The notes under the pieces were generated by a model, which was not told the DNA's origin, did no database searches, and saw only the letters and a program-made list of their open reading frames with translations. Shown here piece after piece: positions 8,141 to 15,031 of a DNA stretch of 64,000 bases. Made by a program: the position numbers and the translations under genes. Positions within the stretch are counted from its first letter, which is position 1. Every line of letters starts with the position of its first letter. The DNA is from Mycobacterium triplex (GTDB lineage: Bacteria; Actinomycetota; Actinomycetes; Mycobacteriales; Mycobacteriaceae), in the NCBI RefSeq assembly GCF_000689255.1, contig NZ_HG964446.1, positions 3,578,734 to 3,642,733 on the forward strand, in the 5' to 3' direction.

Positions 8141-8752
8141 ATGTCGCTGTCCCCGCCGAAGCCCTATCTCGACGATCTCGCAACGCGATTCGAACGTGAC
8201 GTCATACCGCTGCGGGATCAGCTCTTCCGCGCGGCACGCCGGTATACCCAAAGCCATGCGGACGCCGAAGACCTCGTGCAGGAAACCATGATCAAGGCCT
8301 ACGTCGGATTTGCGAGCTTCCGGGAAGGTACAAACCTGCGCGCGTGGCTCTTCACGATCATGAACCACACGCGAATCAATCACTACCGCACCGCAAAACG
8401 TCGCCCGACGGAGTGGCTGGCCGGCGATGTCAGCGACTATCTGATTCCCGCCGGACCCCCGCAGGCGACGGCAGGACGATTGTCCGCGGAGGCCGAAGTG
8501 CTGGATGCGATCGGAGACCCCGAGGTTCGCCAGGCCCTGCAGCAGCTGCCCGAATCGCAGCAGCTGGCCGTTTACTACGCCGACGTCGAAGGCTTCCGGT
8601 ACAAGGAAATCGGCGAAATCCTGGACATACCACTGGGTTCGGTCATGTCTCGTATTCATCGGGGTCGCAAGAACATGCGAAAGTTGCTGCTGGACTTCGC
8701 TATCGAGCAGCGATACATCCGCGAAGGCGACGCGGTGGTAGCCGCGGCCTAA
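8141..8752 (+). CDS. SigH-like ECF RNA polymerase sigma factor
   Basis: The 203-residue protein matches the SigH/SigR group. Region 2 contains DAEDLVQETMIKAYVGF and GTNLRAWLFTIMNH; region 4 contains LPESQQLAVYYADVEGFRYK and a GSVMSRIHRGRKNMRKLL helix. An ATG at 8141 behind ACGAGG is taken as the start, although the frame is open to 8069. SigH genes are normally followed by a zinc anti-sigma gene (rshA). Here the next gene encodes a secreted cupin, so this looks like an orphan paralogue. Confidence 0.88.
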   Translation: MSLSPPKPYLDDLATRFERDVIPLRDQLFRAARRYTQSHADAEDLVQETMIKAYVGFASFREGTNLRAWLFTIMNHTRINHYRTAKRRPTEWLAGDVSDYLIPAGPPQATAGRLSAEAEVLDAIGDPEVRQALQQLPESQQLAVYYADVEGFRYKEIGEILDIPLGSVMSRIHRGRKNMRKLLLDFAIEQRYIREGDAVVAAA

Positions 8753-8790
8753 TAGCAGCTAGCTACGCCCTAAGAGTGAGGGTCACGTCG

Positions 8791-9222
8791 ATGCGTTCAC
8801 GCCGCATGGGGCTTGTCTCGCTACTGCTGTTGCTTACGCTCGCGATACCGCCCGTGCGTAGCTCCGCCACGCCCGGCAGCGGCGTGAATTCGGCGCTGAT
8901 GACCCAATCGTCGCAAGAAGGACGCGACTTCATCGTGCGCGACGTCACCGTTGAGCCGGGTGGCAGCACCGGCTGGCACTGGCACGACGGCACGCTCGTC
9001 GGAGCAATCAAACAAGGCACCCTCACCCACTACTCCGCCGATTGCGCGGTCGACGGCGTGTACAACCCGGGTGATCCGGTCGTCGAACCCGCCGGTCCCG
9101 GCCACGTCCATCTCGGCCGCAACCTCGGCAGCACTCCGTTGATCCTCGAAGTCATCTATGTGCTGCCGGTGGGAAAACCACTTTCCGAGGATGCGCCAAA
9201 TCCCGGTTGCCCGTTCCCGTGA
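8791..9222 (+). CDS. Secreted cupin-domain protein
   Basis: The 143-residue product begins with a signal peptide (MRSRRMGLVSLLLLLTLAIP, cleavage near residue 26-29). A single cupin domain follows, with metal-type histidines in GWHWHDG and GPGHVHLG. Two cysteines (SADCAVDG and NPGCPFP) could form a disulfide outside the cell. The ATG at 8791 follows GTGAGGG. It is 38 bases after the sigma gene and may be co-transcribed with it. Its ligand is unknown. Confidence 0.75.
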   Translation: MRSRRMGLVSLLLLLTLAIPPVRSSATPGSGVNSALMTQSSQEGRDFIVRDVTVEPGGSTGWHWHDGTLVGAIKQGTLTHYSADCAVDGVYNPGDPVVEPAGPGHVHLGRNLGSTPLILEVIYVLPVGKPLSEDAPNPGCPFP

Positions 9223-9354
9223 CCGGCACCGGCAAAGCGAACGTGCCCCGGTTCTAGATTTTCAGCGCTTGCGGAGAGCACATCCAACAGCGCGTCGACG
9301 TTCAGCGCGGTCGACACGGCGGGTTTGGGTTACCACGAGTGGAACAACAGGCAT

Positions 9355-9389
9355 AAAGTGAGCTCTGAAATCTGTCCAGAACTCACTTT
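9355..9389. terminator. Bidirectional hairpin between convergent genes
   Basis: AAAGTGAG (9355-9362) pairs with CTCACTTT (9382-9389), extended by TCTG/CAGA, around a 10-base loop. It lies between the cupin stop (9222) and the nitroreductase stop (9428), which converge. The A/T-rich outer stem fits a two-way terminator. Confidence 0.6.
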
Positions 9390-9427
9390 CAGCCTGCCGC
9401 TGTGGCGGTTGGCGCGTAGCGGCGCCG

Positions 9428-10093
9428 CTAGCCGGGGAACGGCGCGCCGTCGAACCGCTCACGCGTAGCGAACTCGTTGACCGGCCGTCGCCTCAGTTTC
9501 GTCACCTGACGTACCGGCTTTCCCAGCGGCACGACGGCGGCGACCGCATACGAGTCGGGTATGGCGAGCAGATCCTTGATGCGCCCCTCCTCCGCGACGG
9601 CCATCGTGGTCAACACCCCGCCGTAGCCTTCGTTGCGGGCCGCCAGCAACACATTCCACACGAACGGGTACACCGATGCGCCGGGCACCACCGCGATGCG
9701 ATCCAGATCCTGATCGGTCGCGGCGACGACGGCGAGATCCACCACGAACACCAACACCACCGGCGCCTCACGAAACGGCGCCGACATCTGGGCGGGCGGC
9801 TGGGCCGCATCGATGGCCGCCGCGTCTAAGTTGGTCGGCTGCAACGGATTCCATGGCGATTCACCATTGGCGAGCTGTGCGGTGTAGCGACGCGCAGCGG
9901 GAAGCCCGAGATCGGCCAGCGCATCGCGAGTGTCCTGATCGCGCAGCACGATGACCCGCACACCCTGCCGGTTGCCACCGGTCGGCGCGAAACGTGCGTT
10001 GTCGAGGATGCGCCCGAGTACGTCATCGGGAAGTGCGTCGCCGGTGAATTCGCGGACTGCCGGGTTCGATCGCATCACGTCGTACAGTTCCAT
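9428..10093 (-). CDS. Nitroreductase-family FMN oxidoreductase
   Basis: The 221-residue protein has the family pattern MRSNPAVREFTGDALPDDVL, then RFAPTGGNRQGVRVIVL for FMN phosphate contacts, and GYGGVLTTMAVAEEG near the C-terminus. The length fits a single-domain flavin reductase. It lies just downstream of the ogt/oxygenase pair on the same strand (34-base gap) and could be co-transcribed with it. The substrate is unknown. Confidence 0.85.
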   Translation of the reverse strand: MELYDVMRSNPAVREFTGDALPDDVLGRILDNARFAPTGGNRQGVRVIVLRDQDTRDALADLGLPAARRYTAQLANGESPWNPLQPTNLDAAAIDAAQPPAQMSAPFREAPVVLVFVVDLAVVAATDQDLDRIAVVPGASVYPFVWNVLLAARNEGYGGVLTTMAVAEEGRIKDLLAIPDSYAVAAVVPLGKPVRQVTKLRRRPVNEFATRERFDGAPFPG

Positions 10094-10127
10094 GCCACCA
10101 TGGTGCCGCAGCCGACGATGGCACGGT

Positions 10128-10841
10128 TCAGGCCGCGTCGTGGAAAATCAGTCCCAGCGTGTAGCGCTGTCCGGAACGGACCGCCGACACGCCGTGGCGT
10201 ACCGGGGCGGCCGACCACCCCCGCGTCGATCGGACCGGCCGTTCCCGGGTCGTGAAGACGTAGCCGTGTCCTTGCGGCAACGTGATTGCGGTCCCCCGCG
10301 ACTGGGCCCGGGCTCGCTGCTCGACGAGCAGGAATTCGCCTCCAGTGTGCGCCACGCCCGGCTCGTTGAGGTTGATGACCACCTGCAGCGGAAAGATAAG
10401 TTCCCCGTACAGGTCTCGATGCAATGCATTCCAGTCGCCCGGGCCGTACTTGAGCATCAAAGCCGTGGGCTTGATCTGGTCGGCCCGATGGCACATGTCC
10501 AGCCAGTCGTCGAGGGAGTCGGGCCATGGCGCTTCGCGGCCCAGCTTCGTCCACCAGTCGCGGGCGATCGGCAACAGCCGCGGGTAGAGCGCCTGCTTCA
10601 GGGCCTCGATCGGACCCGGGTAAGGCTGTTTGAAGTAGCGATACTCGCCTTCCCCGTAACGGTGGCGAGCCATGTCGACGGTGGTGCGAAACAGGCCGTC
10701 GTCATCGTAAAGCGCGATGACGGAAGCACACTCGGTCGCGGTGAGCAGCGCCGGGAGCAATGCACCGCCGACGTCGTTCATGTCGGCGGCGACCGCTTCC
10801 CAGTCCGCGGCATCGACGCGGTTACGCCAGGTCGATGACAT
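10128..10841 (-). CDS. 2-oxoglutarate/Fe(II)-dependent oxygenase
   Basis: The 237-residue protein carries the iron triad His141 and Asp143 (ALHRDLYGE) and His216 (VRHGVSAV), with Arg226 (GQRYTLGL) placed to bind 2-oxoglutarate. Its ATG overlaps the TGA of ogt by one base, so the two are translationally coupled. AlkB-type enzymes of this superfamily repair alkylated bases by oxidative demethylation. The coupling to ogt makes a nucleic-acid repair role attractive, but the sequence is not a classical AlkB and a protein or small-molecule substrate cannot be excluded. Confidence 0.8.
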   Translation of the reverse strand: MSSTWRNRVDAADWEAVAADMNDVGGALLPALLTATECASVIALYDDDGLFRTTVDMARHRYGEGEYRYFKQPYPGPIEALKQALYPRLLPIARDWWTKLGREAPWPDSLDDWLDMCHRADQIKPTALMLKYGPGDWNALHRDLYGELIFPLQVVINLNEPGVAHTGGEFLLVEQRARAQSRGTAITLPQGHGYVFTTRERPVRSTRGWSAAPVRHGVSAVRSGQRYTLGLIFHDAA

Positions 10842-11353
10842 CAGAACAGCCTGCCGGCCGCCGCGGGCGCCGGCTCCTCCAAATTCAACAGGAATCGTTT
10901 GCACTTCAGGCCGCCCGCGTAACCGGTGAGCGCCCCGTCCTTTCCGACGACTCGATGACACGGGACGACGATGCTCAGCGGATTGCGCCCAACGGACTGG
11001 CCTACTTCGTAGGCGGTGGTGCCGTCGCCCAGCTGGGCGGCCAGCTCGCCGTATGTCTTCGTTTGCCCATAGCCGATGTCGGCGAGCAGATCCCAGATTC
11101 GGCGCCGAAACGGGTCTCCCACCAATGAGATTGGAAGATCGAATCGGGTGCGTTGCCCGGTCAGGTACTCGCGCAGCTGCTCGCCGGTGTGGCAAAACAG
11201 TTCATCGGCATCCGGTTCGATGTACCGGCCGAGCGCGTCCGCCGTCGGCGGGTGCCAGTGATACCGGAAGTACACACCCGTCAGGGCGTTTCCGTCGGCA
11301 ACCAGTGTCAGCTCACCCAACGGGCTATCGATCACCGTGTGTCGTGCGGTCAT
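10841..11353 (-). CDS. ogt: Methylated-DNA-protein cysteine methyltransferase
   Basis: The 170-residue suicide enzyme removes O6-alkyl groups from guanine. The acceptor is Cys132 in IVVPCHRVVGKDGALTGYAGG. The DNA-binding helix segment TYGELAAQLGDGTTAYEVGQ and the Asn of RNPLSIVVP are also present. The ATG at 11353 follows a strong GGAGGTTGCACA; the longer frame to 11428 lacks one. It is divergent from the ECF sigma gene at 11469 and coupled to the 2OG oxygenase downstream. Confidence 0.93.
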   Translation of the reverse strand: MTARHTVIDSPLGELTLVADGNALTGVYFRYHWHPPTADALGRYIEPDADELFCHTGEQLREYLTGQRTRFDLPISLVGDPFRRRIWDLLADIGYGQTKTYGELAAQLGDGTTAYEVGQSVGRNPLSIVVPCHRVVGKDGALTGYAGGLKCKRFLLNLEEPAPAAAGRLF

Positions 11354-11468
11354 TGTGCAACCTCCTTTACTGGTAGACGATGACTGACCCAGAAGCGTGA
11401 GATGGGATTGTTTCTCACATTCCGCCATGCCCCGACGTCTTCACACCAGGAAGGGGGACATCGTCACG

Positions 11469-11984
11469 GTGAAGGCCGATCAGCACGTCAAGTTGCCGTT
11501 CGACGCTGTCGTGGCACGGCACGGCGCGACGGTGCTGCGGGTGGTGCGGGCCGTGGTCGGCTACAGCGACGCCGATGACGCCTGGTCGGACACATTCCTG
11601 GCGGCGTTGAAGGCCTACCCCCAATTGCCGGCCAACGCCAATGTCGAGGCGTGGCTGGTCACGATCGCTCATCGCAAAGCCATCGACATCACCCGCGCGG
11701 CAGCGCGGCGGGCCATCCCGGTCGCCGACACCCCCGACTCCCCCGCGGGGGACCGCGCCGATCGCCACGACCTCGACCTGGACGCGGCCGTGGGCGCACT
11801 GCCACCCAAGCAGCGCCAGGCCGTGGCCTACCACTATCTGGCGGGGCTGCCCTACGCCGAGATCGCGACCATCCTCGACAGCAGCGTTGCCGCCGCCCGC
11901 CGGGCCGCAGCCGATGGCATCGCCACCCTGCGACGCACCTATCCCCTCATCGACACCGTAAGGAATGACCATGACCTCGACTGA
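11469..11984 (+). CDS. ECF-type sigma factor linked to ogt
   Basis: The 171-residue protein has sigma region 2 (FDAVVARHGATVLRVVRAVVGYSDADDAWSDTF in shortened form, then EAWLVTIAHRKAIDITRAAARR) and region 4 (ALPPKQRQAVAYHYLAGLPYAEIATIL). The recognition helix is an unusual alanine-rich SSVAAARRAAADGIATLR rather than the normal VKSRLHRAR type. The GTG at 11469 follows GAAGGGGGA. Its 3' end overlaps the second ogt by 20 bases. No classical anti-sigma gene is adjacent. Control by alkylation is an inference from context. Confidence 0.82.
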   Translation: MKADQHVKLPFDAVVARHGATVLRVVRAVVGYSDADDAWSDTFLAALKAYPQLPANANVEAWLVTIAHRKAIDITRAAARRAIPVADTPDSPAGDRADRHDLDLDAAVGALPPKQRQAVAYHYLAGLPYAEIATILDSSVAAARRAAADGIATLRRTYPLIDTVRNDHDLD

Positions 11985-12600
11985 CCTCGCCAACCACTAC
12001 CCCGTCGACCCAACTCATCTGCAGCGCCTGCGCGCCCGCCTGGAATCCGACGCCCAGGCCGACGATCTGCTCGATATCGCCTATCGCACAGTGGATTCCG
12101 CTGTAGGACCGCTACTGCTGGCCGCCACACCGCTCGGGCTGGTTCGGCTGGCTTTCGCGAACGAGGACCCAGACGGCGTGCTGCTGTCGCTGTCCGAGCG
12201 GATCAGCCCACGGATGCTCGAGGCGCCGACGCGGCTGGATCCGATCGTGCGACAGCTCGACGAATACTTCGCCGGCCGCCGGCGCAGCTTCGACATAGCG
12301 CTGGATTGGTCACTGTCACATGGCTTTCGGCGCACGGTGCTCGAACACCTCAACACCGGCATCGGTTACGGTGCCACGGCGAGTTACGCCGCGCTGGCGC
12401 GGCTGGCCGGCTCACCCAAGGCAGTACGCGCCGTGGGCACCGCCTGCGCGACAAACCCGATCCCCATCGTCGTACCCTGCCATCGGGTGATCCGGTCCGA
12501 CGGAGGCGTCGGTGCCTACCGCGGCGGACCCGTCGCCAAGCGCGTGCTGCTCGACCTGGAGCGCAACGGATCTTGCACGCCGGCTACCCCGTCGGCTTGA
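11965..12600 (+). CDS. Second Ogt-like methyltransferase with N-terminal extension
   Basis: The 211-residue protein has the acceptor Cys172 in IVVPCHRVIRSDGGVGAYRGG and the binding segment SYAALARLAGSPKAVRAVG. Relative to the 170-residue ogt at 10841 it has about 40 extra N-terminal residues (HLQRLRARLESDAQADDLLD region), predicted helical and charged. It overlaps the sigma gene by 20 bases, so the two are surely co-expressed. ATG 11965 or 11971 may be used. The extension could contact the sigma factor and let methyl transfer act as a switch; that is speculation from position. Confidence 0.88.
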   Translation: MTMTSTDLANHYPVDPTHLQRLRARLESDAQADDLLDIAYRTVDSAVGPLLLAATPLGLVRLAFANEDPDGVLLSLSERISPRMLEAPTRLDPIVRQLDEYFAGRRRSFDIALDWSLSHGFRRTVLEHLNTGIGYGATASYAALARLAGSPKAVRAVGTACATNPIPIVVPCHRVIRSDGGVGAYRGGPVAKRVLLDLERNGSCTPATPSA

Positions 12601-12617
12601 GGGAGCAGAGGACACAC

Positions 12618-13559
12618 ATGGCAAACGCGTTGCCCGATAATGCCTTCACCTCGCCACAGGCGGTGGATCCCGATCTGCGTAACGTCGCCCGCTTTCTGCC
12701 GCGGGGATACGCCCTGCACCGCGGCTACAAGGTCCAGCGCGCCATCATGCAGGTCCTCGGCAACGCCGGCCGACTCCGCGACGTACCGGTGATGACGGTC
12801 AACGAACACGTCAAGGTTCGCATGCACCGCCCCGCCGGTCTCCCCGGGCCGGCACCCGCGCTGCTGTGGATTCATGGCGGTGGCACCATCATGGGGACCG
12901 CCATCCAGGACGATAAGTTCTGCCGCAAGCTATCTCGCCTGACCGGTGTTGCGATAGCAGCAGTCGAGCACCGACTCGCACCCGAGCACCCGTACCCGAC
13001 TCCGCTCGAGGACTGCTATGCGGCGCTGCTCTGGCTGGCACGCCAACCATGGGTGAACCCGGACCGAATCGCGGTCGGCGGAGCGAGCGCGGGCGGACAT
13101 TTCGCGGCCGCGTTGGCGCAGCGGGCACACGACCGCGGCGACGTCAAGCTTGCTTATCAGATGCTGGTCTACCCGATGCTCGACGATCGCACCGGCGCAA
13201 ACCGTGACGGCCCCAAGCGCATCATGTGGACCGAAACCGACAACCAACTTGCCTGGCAGTGGTACCTCGACGGAGCAGACCCCGTCGACGCGGCCCCGGG
13301 GCGCCGTCCGGATTTGTCCGGTCTGGCGCCGGCCTGGATTGGTGTGGGGACCTTGGATCTTTACCACCAGGAGTGTCTGGGCTACGCACGGCGGTTGCGC
13401 GAAGCGGGTGTGCCGGTCCATGAGGAGATCGCCCCCGGCGCATTCCACGCGTTCGACCACATCGTGGACAAGGCGCCGATTTCGGTGAAATTCTTCGCCA
13501 GCCAGCGCGACCACCTGTGGGCCGCCCTGGCTGCACCCGTGGAAGACCAGCCCTGCTAA
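12618..13559 (+). CDS. HSL-type alpha/beta hydrolase (esterase/lipase)
   Basis: The 313-residue protein has the hormone-sensitive-lipase oxyanion motif IHGGGTIMG, the nucleophile elbow GGASAGGHFAA, an acid region near GTLDLYHQE and a late His in GAFHAFDH. It follows the second ogt by 17 bases behind GAGGGAGCAGAGG, so it is probably in the same transcript. No signal peptide is visible. Acyl-ester substrates are likely but unspecified. Confidence 0.88.
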   Translation: MANALPDNAFTSPQAVDPDLRNVARFLPRGYALHRGYKVQRAIMQVLGNAGRLRDVPVMTVNEHVKVRMHRPAGLPGPAPALLWIHGGGTIMGTAIQDDKFCRKLSRLTGVAIAAVEHRLAPEHPYPTPLEDCYAALLWLARQPWVNPDRIAVGGASAGGHFAAALAQRAHDRGDVKLAYQMLVYPMLDDRTGANRDGPKRIMWTETDNQLAWQWYLDGADPVDAAPGRRPDLSGLAPAWIGVGTLDLYHQECLGYARRLREAGVPVHEEIAPGAFHAFDHIVDKAPISVKFFASQRDHLWAALAAPVEDQPC

Positions 13560-13672
13560 GCGGGTCACTTATCGACCAGTTACGTTGTACGCGTTGAAGG
13601 TTCGCGATCCCGCGGCACTGACAACGGGCGTGCGAGCCGACTCAGCCCGGCAACCCATTCGGTCTAGTTGAC

Positions 13673-13685
13673 TGCAAAATGTGCA
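13673..13685. promoter_or_regulatory. Operator-like site upstream of the TetR gene
   Basis: TGCAAAATGTGCA matches the core of the site at 14349-14361 (TGCAAGATATGCA) at 11 of 13 positions. A further TGCA half lies at 13691-13694. It is 20 bases before the TetR start, so autoregulation is likely. Confidence 0.55.
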
Positions 13686-13705
13686 GAACGTGCAACTATG
13701 GGGGT

Positions 13706-14314
13706 ATGGCCAACCCAATGGGACTGCGCGAGCGGCGTCGCCGCGAGACGAGCGCAGACATCCGCGACGCCGCGGTGCGGCTGGCCCTCGCTCGTGGTTT
13801 CGACAAGGTGACCATCGAGGAAATCTGCGCCGAAGCCGGAATCTCGACCCGCACCTTCTTCAACTACTTCCCGAACAAAGAGTCGGCCATCGCCTACGGG
13901 CCTTCGGACATCCCGCCCGAGCTGGTCGCGGAATTCGTCGCGGCCGGCCCCGCCCCCTACTCGGTGGTGCTGGCGGAGCTGATCACCCTGGCCGCGCATC
14001 ATCTGCGCGACGTTCCCCCACTGCGCGAACAGGCCGCCCACATGCTCGAACTCGCCAAAACCTCCCCCGCGGTGTTGGCCGCGTTCCTCGCCGACCTGGA
14101 GCGCTTTCAACTTCAGCTGACCGACATCATCGTGCGCCGCCAGAACATGAAGCCGGACGACGAGATGGCCGCCCTGATTTCCGCACTGGCGTTGACGGCG
14201 GTGCGGTCGGGCCTGGAGAAGTGGGCAAGCAGTGAGCCAGTGGACCCCGACGACACGCCGATGCCTTATGTCGAGCGGGCCGCCGCCCTGGTGAACAGCA
14301 TCTTCACAAAGTGA
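13706..14314 (+). CDS. TetR-family regulator of the adjacent mmpS-mmpL pair
   Basis: The 202-residue protein has the TetR helix-turn-helix (IRDAAVRLALARGFDKVTIE then AGISTRTFFNYFPNKE) and a helical ligand domain. The ATG at 13706 follows GGGGGT. It is co-directional with mmpS (14597), with the same operator core present in front of both. Repression of an MmpS/MmpL exporter by a neighbouring TetR is a familiar mycobacterial pattern. The ligand is unknown. Confidence 0.85.
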   Translation: MANPMGLRERRRRETSADIRDAAVRLALARGFDKVTIEEICAEAGISTRTFFNYFPNKESAIAYGPSDIPPELVAEFVAAGPAPYSVVLAELITLAAHHLRDVPPLREQAAHMLELAKTSPAVLAAFLADLERFQLQLTDIIVRRQNMKPDDEMAALISALALTAVRSGLEKWASSEPVDPDDTPMPYVERAAALVNSIFTK

Positions 14315-14340
14315 TCTGAAACACCGCTAGCAAACGTTGC

Positions 14341-14365
14341 ATGATGTGCAAGATATGCACATCAT
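14341..14365. promoter_or_regulatory. Inverted-repeat operator upstream of mmpS
   Basis: ATGATGTGCA (14341-14350) is perfectly repeated in inverted form as TGCACATCAT (14356-14365) across AGATA. It is in the 282-bp gap between the TetR stop and mmpS, and shares its core with the site before the TetR gene. This is the strongest palindrome in the window. Confidence 0.7.
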
Positions 14366-14596
14366 GTAGTATGCGCTGGTGGCGGTGTTCGGGGACGCAT
14401 CCGCAAAGCGAGGCATGCGTCGGCGCCGGAACGATCGCCGTCGCGCGCCATCTGCTTCATCTGCAAGGAACGATCGGGCGCGCAAGTCACGACGAGGCCG
14501 AAATCCGATGCTGAGTCATGCGGCTCGTGCGCACGTACGCCCGCGAGGTATATGTACGCGGGCCCCACGATGGTGACGAGAAAAGGACTCACGTAG

Positions 14597-15031
14597 TTGC
14601 TGCTATCGAAGATCGTGCGGAACGCTTGGTTGCCGCTCTTGATCGTGGCGGTCATGGTCGTCGGCGGCTTCGCCGTCGTGCGGGTCAAGTCCTTCTTCGG
14701 CGCCAACGACACCGGCATCCTGACGAGCCCGCGGCTGGACGACTCTAAGCCGTTCAAGCCCAAGGTCGTCAAGTACGAGGTCTTCGGCTCGGCCAGCCAC
14801 GCCAACGTGAACTACTTGGATCTGTCCGCTGACCCGCAGCGCATCGACGGTGCGCCGTTGCCCTGGACGATGGTCCTCAAAACGACCGCCCCGTCGGTCT
14901 TCCCGAACCTCTCGGCGCAAAGCGACGGCGACTACCTCGGTTGCCGCATCACCATCGATGACGAAGTCAAGGACGAGAAGATAACCACCGGCGTGCACGC
15001 CCTGACCTTCTGCCTGGTGAAATCCGCATGA
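14597..15031 (+). CDS. mmpS: MmpS-family membrane accessory protein
   Basis: The 144-residue protein has one N-terminal membrane anchor (NAWLPLLIVAVMVVGGFAVV, about residues 9-28) followed by a periplasmic beta domain with the MmpS pattern KVVKYEVFGSASHANVNYLD and two cysteines (C132, C140 approximately). A TTG start at 14597 is taken because AAAAGGA precedes it and the only upstream candidate, a GTG at about 14574, is closed by a TAG. It overlaps mmpL by the 4 bases ATGA. MmpS proteins are adaptor subunits for lipid or siderophore export by MmpL. Confidence 0.9.
   Translation: MLLSKIVRNAWLPLLIVAVMVVGGFAVVRVKSFFGANDTGILTSPRLDDSKPFKPKVVKYEVFGSASHANVNYLDLSADPQRIDGAPLPWTMVLKTTAPSVFPNLSAQSDGDYLGCRITIDDEVKDEKITTGVHALTFCLVKSA

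Noticed and set aside
13681..14235. A 184-codon frame overlapping the TetR gene in another phase
   Set aside because: The TetR frame has a proper helix-turn-helix and start site; the other is Arg-rich with no domain.
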